Source: DAONFI01 sp035403485
Lineage (GTDB): Bacteria > Planctomycetota > Phycisphaerae > SM23-33
NCBI GenBank assembly: GCA_964536835.1
Contig: CAZIAZ010000021.1
Coordinates: forward strand, 1-45,572
DNA: 45,572 nt
Reading direction: 5' to 3'
Position numbers and translations under genes: made by a program
Notes under the pieces: model-generated
Databases searched by the model: none
Told to the model about the DNA's origin: nothing
What the model saw: only the letters and a program-made list of their open reading frames with translations
Shown here: in pieces, positions 15,213 through 24,254 of the stretch
Layout of the letters: each line of letters begins with the position of its first letter
Numbering within the stretch: the stretch's first letter is position 1

Positions 15213-16274
15213 ATGAAAAACGATGTTTCAGTGAAAAGCATTCTGGGTAAACGCGAGGGCGATTTTTCAAATATTCTGAAGATTCTGCAGAAAGGTCAGC
15301 CAGCCAGGCCTACGCTGTTTGAATTTTTCCACAACCCCGACCTGTACGGATTCTGCTGCGGGCAGGTGGGAGTCGATGCCGACGGGCTTTTGGAAATTTT
15401 CGAAGATCCGTTCATAAGTTTGCGTGTGCCTGCATTTGTGGCGATGGGTTACGATTACGTCACCATGCCTGCAAATCAGATAAATTTTGCAGGGAAACAG
15501 AGAGATTCCAAGGCATCGTGTTCCATGAGTCACGGCGGGGCTGTAACCGACTGGAAATCTTTTGAAGAATTTCACTGGCCCGATGTTAATGACTGCGGCG
15601 CCGATTTTCTGGAACTTTTTTCGCCGTTTTTACCTGATAGTATGAAATTCATCGTAAATGGGCCGTGCGGGGTTCTGGAAAATGTCGTTCAACTTGTTGG
15701 ATATGAAGATTTATGCCTGCTGATGTTTGACGACCCGCAACTGGTTGATGCGATTTTTACGAAAGTCGGCCAGACGCTGGTGGATTATTATTCGCAGGCT
15801 GTACAGCATGAACGCGTCGGCGCGATAATCAGCAACGACGACTGGGGATTCAATACGCAGACCATGCTTGCGACGGCGGATATGAGGCGGCTGGTTTTCC
15901 CGTGGCATAAGGAAATTGTGGCTGTGGCGCATGCTGCCGGCAAACCGGCGATTCTGCATTCATGCGGCCAGCTTGCCGAGGTGTACGAGGATATTATCGA
16001 AGATATGAAATTTGACGGCAAACACAGCTACGAGGACAAGATTCAGCCGGTTGAGCAGGCATATGAGAAATATAAGGGACGCCTGGCGATTCTGGGAGGA
16101 CTTGACCTGGATTTCGTCTGTCGCGCCGATAGCGATGCAATCTATCGTCGCGCGAAGGATATGCTTGAACGTTCGGAATCGGACGGCGGTTATGGACTTG
16201 GTACTGGCAACAGCGTGCCGGCGTATGTCCCGATGCAGAATTTCTTCCAGATAATCCGGGCGTGTATTGAATGA
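15213..16274 (+). CDS. Uroporphyrinogen decarboxylase family protein, probable corrinoid-type methyltransferase
   Basis: This is a 353-residue TIM-barrel protein of the UroD superfamily. It does not look like HemE: the N-terminal Arg-rich substrate motif is absent. Instead it has ILHSCG (His249, Cys251) and a later Cys312 (LDFVCRAD), the H-x-C-x(n)-C pattern that binds zinc in MtbA/MtaA-type methyltransferases. This supports methyl transfer from a corrinoid or methylated substrate, but neither substrate nor corrinoid protein can be identified here. The start follows AAAGG at good spacing. It is divergent from an AraC regulator and ends at a bidirectional terminator. UroD-like genes next to AraC regulators suggest catabolism of a methylated or sugar-derived compound. 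Confidence 0.85.
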   Translation: MKNDVSVKSILGKREGDFSNILKILQKGQPARPTLFEFFHNPDLYGFCCGQVGVDADGLLEIFEDPFISLRVPAFVAMGYDYVTMPANQINFAGKQRDSKASCSMSHGGAVTDWKSFEEFHWPDVNDCGADFLELFSPFLPDSMKFIVNGPCGVLENVVQLVGYEDLCLLMFDDPQLVDAIFTKVGQTLVDYYSQAVQHERVGAIISNDDWGFNTQTMLATADMRRLVFPWHKEIVAVAHAAGKPAILHSCGQLAEVYEDIIEDMKFDGKHSYEDKIQPVEQAYEKYKGRLAILGGLDLDFVCRADSDAIYRRAKDMLERSESDGGYGLGTGNSVPAYVPMQNFFQIIRACIE

Positions 16275-16295
16275 CTTTTTTGAAATTGTGCGCAT

Positions 16296-16340
16296 AAAAA
16301 AGCGGAAACGTTTTACCGTTCAAAACATTTCCGCTTTTTT
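16296..16340. terminator. Bidirectional intrinsic terminator
   Basis: A run of six A, a GC-containing stem (GCGGAAA pairing with TTTCCGC, extended by TTTT/AAAA with one mismatch or G-U pair), a 7-nt loop and a run of six T lie between convergent genes. It can end transcription of both the UroD-like gene and lysC. Confidence 0.85.
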
Positions 16341-16389
16341 ACTTTCTTACAGAATACCACGGTTTTACCCGCGGGGTATCTACGTATTT

Positions 16390-17637
16390 TTATCTGGCGG
16401 TTTTTTTGACTTTCTTTTGCGGTTTCTTGCCGAGGTTGAAGGCATCGTGTACCAGTTGAAGTGCCTCTGCTCCCTGTTGCCGGCGGATGAGGCATGAAAT
16501 CTTTATTTCGCTTGTAGTGATGTTCTGAATGTTTATTTTAGCCTTTGCGAGAGCCTCAAACATTTTCTGCGCCACGCCTGTATGCACTCTCATGCCGACG
16601 CCAACAACACTGACTTTTGCGATATCTGTTTCATATACGACCTGGCAGTTGAGCTTTTTGGCCAATTTGTCGCAGACGATTTTTGCATCGTCGAAATCGC
16701 CCAGGTCTACCGTGAAAGATACGGTGGCGGTGTTTTCGCCGATAGTCTGGATGATGTCGTCTACGACGATATCATTAGATGCCAGCGTATGGAAAATGCC
16801 TGCTGCCTGGCCAGGGATATTGGGTACGTGACGCAGACTGATGCGGGCGAGTTTGTCTTTCAATGCCGCACCGCTGACGACGATTCTTTCCATTGATGGA
16901 GTTTCAGCCACGATCATGGTTCCTTTATTATTGTTTTGAGAGTTGCGAACGTGAATCGGCACGTTGTATTTTTTTGCGAATTCGACGGCTCTGTTATGCA
17001 GCACGTTTGCGCCGAGCGAGGCCAGTTCGAGCATTTCGTCATAACTTATGTAGTCTATTTTGCGGGCGTTTGGCACTTTTCGCGGGTCGGCGGTGTATAT
17101 GCCGTCGACGTCGGTGAAGTTTTCGCAGACGTCGGCTTTAAGCGCGGCGGCTACGGCGACGAGTGTGACGTTACTGCCGCCGCGGCCCAGGGTGGTCACG
17201 TCGCCGGAGGGCGTTACGCCCTGAAAGCCGGCGACGATTACTATTCTGCCTTTAGCCAGTTCGCGTTTTATTATTTTCTCGTCTATCGTATGAAGGCGCG
17301 CCTTGGTGTGCCTGTCGTCCGTAATCATGCCGATTTGGCCGGCGGTGAAGCTGATAGCCGGCTGTCCCATCTCTTCAAGAGCCATCGCCATCAGCGAAAT
17401 CGTCACCTGCTCGCCGGTTACGAGCAACTGATCCATTTCGCGTTTCGGAGCGGGTTTGCCGCGATTAACCTCGTCGGCTAGCGCCACGAGATTATCGGTG
17501 GTGTCGCCCATTGCCGAGACGACCATGACGACGTTATGGCCGGCTTTTTTTGTTTTGATAGCCCGGCTGGCCGCGGCGCGGATTTTATCCGCATCTGCCA
17601 CACTTGAACCGCCGAACTTCATTACTACTATACTCAT
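16390..17637 (-). CDS. lysC: Aspartate kinase
   Basis: This 415-residue enzyme phosphorylates aspartate, the first step to lysine, threonine, methionine and diaminopimelate. The N-terminal kinase domain shows KFGGSSVADADK (7-18), the GRGGSNVTLVAVAAAL and DVDGIYTADPR motifs. Two ACT domains follow (about 265-400; IPGQAAGIFHTLASNDI and VGVGMRVHTGVAQKMFEALAKAKINI), expected to bind lysine and/or threonine for feedback inhibition. The length matches single-function aspartokinases. The start has AGGAG about 12 nt upstream. I saw no lysine riboswitch in the short leader. The C-terminal tail (KKPQKKVKKTAR) is unusually basic. Confidence 0.96.
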   Translation of the reverse strand: MSIVVMKFGGSSVADADKIRAAASRAIKTKKAGHNVVMVVSAMGDTTDNLVALADEVNRGKPAPKREMDQLLVTGEQVTISLMAMALEEMGQPAISFTAGQIGMITDDRHTKARLHTIDEKIIKRELAKGRIVIVAGFQGVTPSGDVTTLGRGGSNVTLVAVAAALKADVCENFTDVDGIYTADPRKVPNARKIDYISYDEMLELASLGANVLHNRAVEFAKKYNVPIHVRNSQNNNKGTMIVAETPSMERIVVSGAALKDKLARISLRHVPNIPGQAAGIFHTLASNDIVVDDIIQTIGENTATVSFTVDLGDFDDAKIVCDKLAKKLNCQVVYETDIAKVSVVGVGMRVHTGVAQKMFEALAKAKINIQNITTSEIKISCLIRRQQGAEALQLVHDAFNLGKKPQKKVKKTAR

Positions 17638-17970
17638 GCTCTGTTTTTCTCCTGAAAACCGCGCATTGCAGGCGGATTTTTGACTTTACGTCGCAGTAAA
17701 TGCTGCCGGTATAATACGTACTAAAGCCATCGCAATGCACATACACCGCTATATTGATAGCGAATATTCCGATAAAAGCAACAATCTAACCTGTAAAAAT
17801 GCAAAAAACCTTAAAAATTGGTTTTATTTGCCGCCGCCAGCCTATTGGTGTAGGGCTGAAACTCCATTTGTTCAACGCTCATTTTTTAAACAGCATGACA
17901 GTTTTGGCCGTATTCGGTATTGTCGGAATTATGGTTGTTTTGCGGAGTGTTTTTTGTTCTGATATTGACG
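17638..17970. other. Non-coding gap between lysC and lpxK
   Basis: This 333-bp stretch separates two divergent genes. The lysC side has a possible TATTAT/TATACC -10 region near 17712-17720. The middle (17740-17880) is AT-rich with no feature I recognise. A 65-codon frame from 17799 (hydrophobic after residue 30) overlaps the lpxK start and has no homology that I recognise, so I do not call it. An in-frame TTG at 17920 would lengthen LpxK by 17 hydrophobic residues. Confidence 0.4.
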
Positions 17971-18963
17971 ATGTGTCGATTATTCAAAATCATTAACCGT
18001 GTTGTCGGCTGGCCGTATCTTGCGGTTATGGCTGTGCGCAGATGGGCATACGGCAAGGGTTTTTTACGCAGTTACTCTGCCGCCGTGCCGGTTATCTGCG
18101 TGGGCAATATCACTACCGGCGGCACGGGTAAAACGCCGATGGTTGCGTTTGTCGTCAAGGCATTGCAGTCGGCTGGCCGCAAGCCTGCGATTATCACTCG
18201 CGGTTACCGTGCCGTCGACGGTAAAAGCGACGAAGCCGAACTGCTTGGCGCCATGACCGGCGCGGATGTAATCGTTAATCCCGACAGGGTAGCCGGGGCT
18301 GCGGAAGCGGTTCGTCGCGGGGCTGATATTATAGTTATGGACGACGGGTATCAGCATCTGCGTCTTCGGCGGGATTTTAACGTGGTTCTCATAGATGCGA
18401 GCAATCCGTTCGGCGGCGATGCCGGCCTGCCGCTGGGCCGTCTGCGGGAGTGCCCCCGTACGCTCAGATTTGCCGATGCCGTTGTAATAACCCGAAGCGA
18501 TACGATTGATGAGTTGGCGTTGGACGGCCTTTTGGGCAGAATTGCTGCATATGGCGGCGATGTTCCTGTGGCGAGGGCGGTTCATTCGCCGGTGGACCTG
18601 ATTGATTTGAACGGCGACAGAAAATCGCTGAAATTACTGGATGGGAAACGGATTTTTGCGTTCTGCGGGCTTGGCAATCCGGCTGCGTTCGAAAGAACGT
18701 TGCGGCAGTGCGGTGCCGAGATAGCCGGCATGCGTTTATTCGGCGACCATGTTCATTATACGCCTGCTATTGCCGCCGAACTGTCCCGTCAGGCTGACGC
18801 CTGCAATGCCGAAATGATTGTCACGACCTGCAAGGATGGCGTGAAACTCAGCCCCGAATGGTTTTTTAAGGGCATCGAACTTTTCCAGCTTGCAATCGAG
18901 ATGCGACTGGTTGGCGGCGAAGAATTCATTTCGCGGGTTGAGTCTTTGGGGCTTCGCCGCTGA
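17971..18963 (+). CDS. lpxK: Tetraacyldisaccharide 4'-kinase LpxK
   Basis: This 330-residue inner-membrane-associated kinase adds the 4'-phosphate to the lipid A precursor. It shows the P-loop VGNITTGGTGKTP at about 41-53, the family motif DDGYQHL (about 126-132), ITRGYR and the C-terminal FGDHVHYT segment. I chose the ATG at 17971. A TTG at 17920 would add a short hydrophobic stretch that could serve as the membrane anchor seen in LpxK, so the true start is uncertain. Its 3' end overlaps the convergent TPR gene by 38 bp. Together with the LpxH-like gene at 42.6 kb it shows the organism makes lipid A. Confidence 0.93.
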   Translation: MCRLFKIINRVVGWPYLAVMAVRRWAYGKGFLRSYSAAVPVICVGNITTGGTGKTPMVAFVVKALQSAGRKPAIITRGYRAVDGKSDEAELLGAMTGADVIVNPDRVAGAAEAVRRGADIIVMDDGYQHLRLRRDFNVVLIDASNPFGGDAGLPLGRLRECPRTLRFADAVVITRSDTIDELALDGLLGRIAAYGGDVPVARAVHSPVDLIDLNGDRKSLKLLDGKRIFAFCGLGNPAAFERTLRQCGAEIAGMRLFGDHVHYTPAIAAELSRQADACNAEMIVTTCKDGVKLSPEWFFKGIELFQLAIEMRLVGGEEFISRVESLGLRR

Positions 18964-19984
18964 CGGGGCCGAAACGGGCGTTTTCAATTTTAGTCCGCCA
19001 TGCCGTAACTTCCTGGTCGTCGGGCTGAAGTTCGTAAACAATGTCGATGTATTTCATCGCCAGTGCATATTTGCCGATTCGCCAGTAACATTTGGCGGCT
19101 TCCAGCAGGCAGTTGCGTTTGAGCGTCGGCTGGGCGTCGGCGGCTTTTACGTAGGTATCGGCAGCCTGCATGTATTCCTTCTGCTCAACTAACATCCCGG
19201 CAAGCTCGAAAAGCACATTCTTTCTCATGTCGCCCCTGGCGTATTGGAGTACGTGTTTGAGGGCTGCAATCGCCTGTTTGTCCTGTCCCAGTTTTTTGCA
19301 GGTTTCAGCCAGGTCAGCCCAGGCCTGAGCCGATTGTTTATCCTTTTCGGTGGCGTAAACCAGCAGAGTTTTCGCGTCTTCAAGCCTGCCTTCCTTGAGG
19401 GCTATGTGGCCGGCAAGCTGATGTATGCGTGCGTCCTGAGAACCGCCGGCGAGGGCCTTTTTGATATACGCTTCAGCCGGCTTGTATTGTTTGGCGTCCC
19501 AGAGCATGAGAGCATATTGCGTGTGGATTTCATTATCGGCGGCTGGCAGTTCGGCAGCCTGTCTGAACCACGGCATGGGGTCTTTGCCGGATGTTTTTTC
19601 CAGCTCGCCGCGCAGCCACAGAATTTTGGGATTATCCGGCTGGGCTTTGAGAAGCGTTGCCATGAGTTCGGAGGCTTTGGCGTGTTGGCCGGTGAGTATG
19701 TAGAGTTTGGCGAGAGTTGGGGAGACGGTGATTTCGCCGGCGTGTTCAAAAGTATATTGCTGAAGCAGCGCGATAGCCTGGTTTATATTGCCCGTGCCGG
19801 ACAACTCCTTAGCCTGCAACAGGACTTTTTCTGCATCCATCGGTTCAGGTGCCGGCGGCATTGGTAGCGATTGCTGTGCCGACGGCCAGCATAGATAAAT
19901 TATCGAGGCTGCTGCTGCCAGGCAGAAGATTGCGACGATTATGCGGGTACGTTTTCCGTGCGTATGAGCGTTGACGTTTTCCAT
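18926..19984 (-). CDS. Membrane-anchored tetratricopeptide repeat protein
   Basis: This 352-residue protein has a short cytoplasmic N-terminus, one transmembrane helix at about 14-34 and an extracytoplasmic Pro-rich linker. It continues with about eight TPR-like helix pairs from residue 50 to 335 (ALLQQYTFEHAG, AKLYILTGQHAKASELM, YALMLWDAKQYKPAEAYIKKAL, AGHIALKEGRLEDAKTLL, AALKHVL, CYWRIGKYALAMKYIDIVYEL). TPR scaffolds mediate protein interactions; the partner is unknown. The start has AAGGA 9 nt upstream. The 3' end overlaps the convergent lpxK gene by 38 bp, which makes antisense interference between their 3' ends likely. Confidence 0.85.
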   Translation of the reverse strand: MENVNAHTHGKRTRIIVAIFCLAAAASIIYLCWPSAQQSLPMPPAPEPMDAEKVLLQAKELSGTGNINQAIALLQQYTFEHAGEITVSPTLAKLYILTGQHAKASELMATLLKAQPDNPKILWLRGELEKTSGKDPMPWFRQAAELPAADNEIHTQYALMLWDAKQYKPAEAYIKKALAGGSQDARIHQLAGHIALKEGRLEDAKTLLVYATEKDKQSAQAWADLAETCKKLGQDKQAIAALKHVLQYARGDMRKNVLFELAGMLVEQKEYMQAADTYVKAADAQPTLKRNCLLEAAKCYWRIGKYALAMKYIDIVYELQPDDQEVTAWRTKIENARFGPVSGEAPKTQPAK

Positions 19985-20259
19985 CTCAGATATCCTTTAC
20001 GGTTTTACGATTCTGGAACATCCGGCCCTCGCCGTCGCAGGCGGGCAGACAAAAGCCTTTTATCCTTATATATAAAAACTCCTGCAAGTGCCGGCGGTTT
20101 TTTCTTTGACCGCTGATATGCAGAAATAATAATATATTCAATTTGCCGTTGAAAGTGAACTAAAAACGGCTGGCTGGAAATTTGACGTGACCCCATCCCC
20201 CAAACATGGGCATTGCCGATTATTTTTTCCCAAGGCTGGGCGGTTACAGGAATTATCGA

Positions 20260-21096
20260 ATGATTGAACGGTTAAACATGTTGTTGCCAGGTGAACGGCT
20301 GCTGTATGCCATAATGATTGGCGGCGGCATATTACTGCCGTTTGCAATTTTTAAATGGGTGCTGAATCCGGAATATTATCGACGTTTCAGGAACAGGCCC
20401 AATACCTTTACGCCGTTTGATTTTATCCTGCTCCTGCTGGTGTGGCTGACGATGAATTTCATCCTGGGGCGACTGGCGGCGATGGCTGCCGAAGGCGATA
20501 GGGTGACGGTCAAACTTATCGTCATACTTTCCGTTCAATTGGCTATCGTGCCGCTGGAACTTTATATTTGCAAGTATCGCTTTGCCGGCGGACTTGGTCG
20601 CGGCGGGCTCGGACTGATGTGGAAAAATCTTTTTTCCGACGTGATTCTGGCGGCAGCCTGCATAATCGTAGTTTTGCCGGTATGCAATGTTCTGGCTGGT
20701 GCGGTGACGTATTGGCTGAGGCAGTTTCCGGATTTTTCATTGCATGAACATGAACTGCTGCGCAGCCTTGGCAGCGTCGGTACGGGCGGAAAAATTCTGA
20801 TAATCGTTTCGGCAACGGTTGGTGCGCCGGTTTTTGAGGAGTTGTTTTTTCGCGGCATATTGCAGTCGATGTTACGGCGGGCGTTGTCGCCGTGGCCGGC
20901 GATATTGATTACTGGCATATTCTTTGCGGTGGTTCATCCAGAGATTCAAAATTGGCCGTCGCTGATGATATTAGCCGCCTCGCTTGGCTGGACATATGAA
21001 AAAACCGGCAGAATCATGCTGCCGATACTCATTCACGCCATGTTTAATGCCGTCTACATTGCTGCGTACCTGCTTGGCGTACCGAAAGTTTTATAG
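20260..21096 (+). CDS. CPBP family intramembrane glutamic endopeptidase
   Basis: This 278-residue multi-spanning membrane protein belongs to the CPBP (Abi, Rce1-like) family. The catalytic signature is present: EELFFRG, then the second-motif VVHPE and the HAMFN motif near the C-terminus. Several hydrophobic segments surround them. Family members cleave prenylated or membrane substrates, or give self-immunity to bacteriocins; the substrate here is unknown. I chose the ATG at 20260 because AGGA lies 8 nt upstream. The frame is open to an ATG at 20206, but that upstream ATG lies in a short sequence also found at 10162-10190 and has no ribosome site. The stop overlaps the convergent U32 gene by 6 bp. 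Confidence 0.87.
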   Translation: MIERLNMLLPGERLLYAIMIGGGILLPFAIFKWVLNPEYYRRFRNRPNTFTPFDFILLLLVWLTMNFILGRLAAMAAEGDRVTVKLIVILSVQLAIVPLELYICKYRFAGGLGRGGLGLMWKNLFSDVILAAACIIVVLPVCNVLAGAVTYWLRQFPDFSLHEHELLRSLGSVGTGGKILIIVSATVGAPVFEELFFRGILQSMLRRALSPWPAILITGIFFAVVHPEIQNWPSLMILAASLGWTYEKTGRIMLPILIHAMFNAVYIAAYLLGVPKVL

Positions 21097-23172
21097 CAGT
21101 CTGCGGTTGTAATTGAATTCAAAAGTTTTTTTGTCGGCTGACTGTCCGGCCTGCAGCATTTTCCATTCTTCAGCCGCGTTCGGCGATGATACCATATCCG
21201 CTACCAGCCACGCCGCGCGTATCTGCCGGTTTTTTACATGGGCGAAGTTGAACGGCGATGTTGGCCGAAAAACCGTCAGTTCACCGTCCTGCGTTATCTG
21301 GAGGCGGATGTCTCTTGCGTCTTCGATGATATCGCCGGTTTTGATTTCAGGCGGCAGTTTTGACCTGGTATAGCCCAGGACTGGACGGCCGAAAACCAAC
21401 AGTGAATATGGCGTTTCGGCATTGGCGGAAAAATCTTCGAGTTGCCGGCGGTCGGCTTCGAGTGAAAAGGTGACGGCTTCAAAACCGAGTGTCGCAAGTT
21501 CGCGTGCCGCTACCGGATTCAGTACCATCATGCCTGGCCCGCCTTCGAATCGTACGCCTGTTTCTTTTGCCAGCCGCCAGCCGGCCCACGAGTTGACTTC
21601 CACTTTCAAATCGAGCTCTGCGCAGCGGGCGAGCCAGTTCCGCATGGCTGGCAGTGCCGATTCAAAAAATACCGCCGGCATTGCCGGAATCTCTGATTTC
21701 ATCAGCCGGTTAAGTCTGTCGGCGGGTACGTGTTCTATGGTCAATTTGTGTACGTCGCGCGCGGCGGTTTTGAATTCTTCGTAAACGTCAAAAGATATTC
21801 TTGCAGCCTGCGGCGGAGCGCCGAGCGGCCTGTTGTTGGCGGCTGACGGTGGATTGAAGGCTACCGCCTGCCGAACATTTGCCGGCAAATCCACGCGTAT
21901 CGTCGTGTCCTGTGATTTTTTTGCAAAACGGTTCAATGTGGTCGTGACGCGGTCGATTATTGCGTTGGCGGTTTTTCTGGCGATAGGCAAAGCAGGGGCG
22001 TCGACGATGAAATCCGCGAGTGTAAAATCCTGAACCTTCAATTCAGCCAGATATTCGCCGACGGCTTTTAGCGTAGTAGATCGCTTTTCATTATGCACGT
22101 GTGACAGCGGGCAGTCCCAATTTTCGACGTTATCCGCTGACTGAAGTGTGCATTCTGCGCGGCCGGATGCGGTGGATATGCTCAGCCGGTATTCGTTAGT
22201 TGATTTATCCTGTGATTTTTCCGATTTTGGCGAATTACCGTCGATTGTTGTTGACGTCTTTGGCCGGCCGGATTCGCCGCAGAGATTTTCACGAGACGCG
22301 TCGAAATATCCGCTTGTGAGGCTTCTGCCGGTATAATCGCCAAGTTCACGTGCGGTGGTTTTAAGGCTTGTCGTTGCGCCTTCATCGAGAGCGTGGCGAA
22401 AGATGGAGACCGCTTTGGCGACCCAGTCAGCCTTTTTCAGTCGGCCTTCTATTTTGAGGCATGTTACGCCGGCGTCACGAATTTCATCAAGCTTCTCAAG
22501 CAGTGAAAGGTCGTGCATTGAAAGCATACGTTTCGGCGTGCCGTCGCCGTTGAGCCGCCATGCCGCCCGACACGGACTTGTGCACGTTCCGCGATTTCCG
22601 CTTCTGCCGCCGCCCCAGCTTGACAGCAGACAGCGGCCTGAAACGCAAAAGCACAATGCACCCTGTACGAAGATTTCCGTTTCCACGCCTTTGCCTGAGG
22701 CGGCGTTGATTTCTTCTTTTGAAAGTTCGCGCGCCAGTACCACGCGGTCGGCTCCGAGTTCGCCGGCTGCCTCGACGCCCGCTGAATTTTCAATCGCGCC
22801 CTGCGTGCTGAAATGAAACGCCACTTCAGGATAAAACTTCCGCACTGCCAGAAAAAGCGGGTCGGTGAAAAGTACGGCGTCGACCTTGGCGATACGTGCG
22901 ACTTCCAATGCCCGGACCGCCTGGCCGACTTCGCGGGCTGCGATATCGGTGTTGACGGCGAGAAAGACTTTTACGCCGTTGTCATGGGCATATTTGACTA
23001 CGCGGGTTAATTCTTCATGGCTGAAATTCACTGCGCCGCGTCTGGCATTTAATGAGCGGATGCCGAGATAAACAGCATTTGCGCCGGCTTGCACGGCGGC
23101 AACAAGAGATTCTTTATCGCCAGCCGGCGCGAGCAGTTCCGGCGTGGGTTTGTTGATATTGTGCTGCGTCAT
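21091..23172 (-). CDS. U32 family peptidase-like protein with DUF3656
   Basis: This 693-residue protein has the full U32 N-terminal domain (ELLAPAGDKESLVAAVQAGANAVYLG) and the U32 signature around EIFVQGALCFCVSGRC (167-181), with a cysteine set at 174, 176, 181, 197 and 201. A DUF3656-type C-terminal half follows. That layout matches YhbU/RlhA-like proteins; RlhA hydroxylates 23S rRNA C2501, and other U32 proteins are hydroxylases rather than proteases, so RNA modification is a plausible role. The Cys set would suit an iron-sulfur cluster. It is the last gene of the Tad operon; its ATG shares one base with the stop codon of the FHA gene (TAATG), so it is translationally coupled. Confidence 0.88.
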   Translation of the reverse strand: MTQHNINKPTPELLAPAGDKESLVAAVQAGANAVYLGIRSLNARRGAVNFSHEELTRVVKYAHDNGVKVFLAVNTDIAAREVGQAVRALEVARIAKVDAVLFTDPLFLAVRKFYPEVAFHFSTQGAIENSAGVEAAGELGADRVVLARELSKEEINAASGKGVETEIFVQGALCFCVSGRCLLSSWGGGRSGNRGTCTSPCRAAWRLNGDGTPKRMLSMHDLSLLEKLDEIRDAGVTCLKIEGRLKKADWVAKAVSIFRHALDEGATTSLKTTARELGDYTGRSLTSGYFDASRENLCGESGRPKTSTTIDGNSPKSEKSQDKSTNEYRLSISTASGRAECTLQSADNVENWDCPLSHVHNEKRSTTLKAVGEYLAELKVQDFTLADFIVDAPALPIARKTANAIIDRVTTTLNRFAKKSQDTTIRVDLPANVRQAVAFNPPSAANNRPLGAPPQAARISFDVYEEFKTAARDVHKLTIEHVPADRLNRLMKSEIPAMPAVFFESALPAMRNWLARCAELDLKVEVNSWAGWRLAKETGVRFEGGPGMMVLNPVAARELATLGFEAVTFSLEADRRQLEDFSANAETPYSLLVFGRPVLGYTRSKLPPEIKTGDIIEDARDIRLQITQDGELTVFRPTSPFNFAHVKNRQIRAAWLVADMVSSPNAAEEWKMLQAGQSADKKTFEFNYNRRLL

Positions 23173-24254
23173 TATTTCTTTTTTCGCATGAACTTGCTGA
23201 TGTACGATATGTGATCCTGGATATTTTCCGACACCATGGCGTCGTTGGCTTCCGGTGTTACGGTGTTGAATTGCGGCATTTCTGAAGGCGGCAGATATCG
23301 CTGAAGCAGCAGTTCGAATTCTCCTATCGCCTGCGAGAAATGGCTGGCGTTTTCCAGAGCCCAGCCGTTTTCATATATCGACATGATTTTGTCGATAAGC
23401 TCTTTTTTGGCAGTGTTGTATTGAGATTCGTCTTCTATCTGAAAAGTTTTCTGGTCAGGCCTGCGAAAAGACAGGTACAGCCGGTAATTTTTCACGCATA
23501 AATAGAGATTTTTATCGGTCGCATTTCGAGTGCGGTAATATTCCCTCGCCAGACGGAGGTGTTTTGCCGACGCTTCGGCATTCGGTGCGTGATTCAGGTC
23601 GCACGTAAGCGCTGCAGCGATGGTTTCGCGGGTCAGAATAGCAGGCTTTTCGCTGTTCCCTACAGTTGAGGACGATTTTTTAGCCAGCGCAAGAAAAGTG
23701 AACAAACCAGCCATGGCTATCAGGTAGACGATGGCTGCGCTGACGTATAATTTCGTTTTGCGTTTCTTTTCTGTCGTAGTGAGCTTGTCTGCGGGAGACT
23801 TTTTTAGACTTGAGGATTCCGGTTTGACTGATTTTTTTTGAGCCGGCGGCGTCTGTTGTGCCTGTTCAGGCGCTGCCGGCGGCGGCGTTTGAGTCTGGTT
23901 GGTATTTGTGTTCAGATATTTTTCCATCGCTGCGATTGGGTCGTCACCGGAGCTTACGAACAGCAGCGTCGTCTCCGAGCCCAGCGATATGGTGTCGCCC
24001 GTTTCAAGCAGTACCTGTTTGCCCCGCTTGTACGATTGGCCGGAAATTTCGATTTTATTGGCTGAGAGGTTTTCCACAATCCAGCCGTCGATTGTAAGTG
24101 CGAACCGCAGATGCTGACGGCTGACGGTTTCTTCGGTGATTTTTATGTCAGCCTGCGATGAACGGCCGGCAATGATATTGTTGTCCATGAGGACGGTTCG
24201 CTGGCCTTTCTGCGGGCCGGCGACGAAAATGAGTTCAGGACGGGCGTCTGGCAT
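23172..24254 (-). CDS. FHA domain transmembrane protein
   Basis: This is a 360-residue protein. An N-terminal FHA domain (about 1-100) has the phosphothreonine-binding signature G30-R31, S45-x-x-H48 and N62. A Pro/Lys/Gln-rich linker leads to one transmembrane helix at about 169-190, then a helical domain outside. Family knowledge: FHA domains bind phosphothreonine peptides made by Ser/Thr kinases, and such a kinase lies in this operon. A GGAGGT site 8 nt upstream, and overlap with the tadC stop codon (TGATG), support the start. It may dock the phosphorylated kinase or CpaF at the membrane; this is inference. Confidence 0.88.
   Translation of the reverse strand: MPDARPELIFVAGPQKGQRTVLMDNNIIAGRSSQADIKITEETVSRQHLRFALTIDGWIVENLSANKIEISGQSYKRGKQVLLETGDTISLGSETTLLFVSSGDDPIAAMEKYLNTNTNQTQTPPPAAPEQAQQTPPAQKKSVKPESSSLKKSPADKLTTTEKKRKTKLYVSAAIVYLIAMAGLFTFLALAKKSSSTVGNSEKPAILTRETIAAALTCDLNHAPNAEASAKHLRLAREYYRTRNATDKNLYLCVKNYRLYLSFRRPDQKTFQIEDESQYNTAKKELIDKIMSIYENGWALENASHFSQAIGEFELLLQRYLPPSEMPQFNTVTPEANDAMVSENIQDHISYISKFMRKKK

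Noticed and set aside
15213..16274. hemE (uroporphyrinogen decarboxylase)
   Set aside because: It lacks the HemE N-terminal Arg motif, carries an H-x-C metal pattern and sits beside an AraC regulator, so it is a UroD-like methyltransferase instead.
17638..17730. Lysine riboswitch before lysC
   Set aside because: The leader seems short and no multi-helix junction with conserved loops is visible.
17799..17996. 65-residue plus-strand frame before lpxK
   Set aside because: It overlaps the lpxK start, has no ribosome site and no family resemblance.
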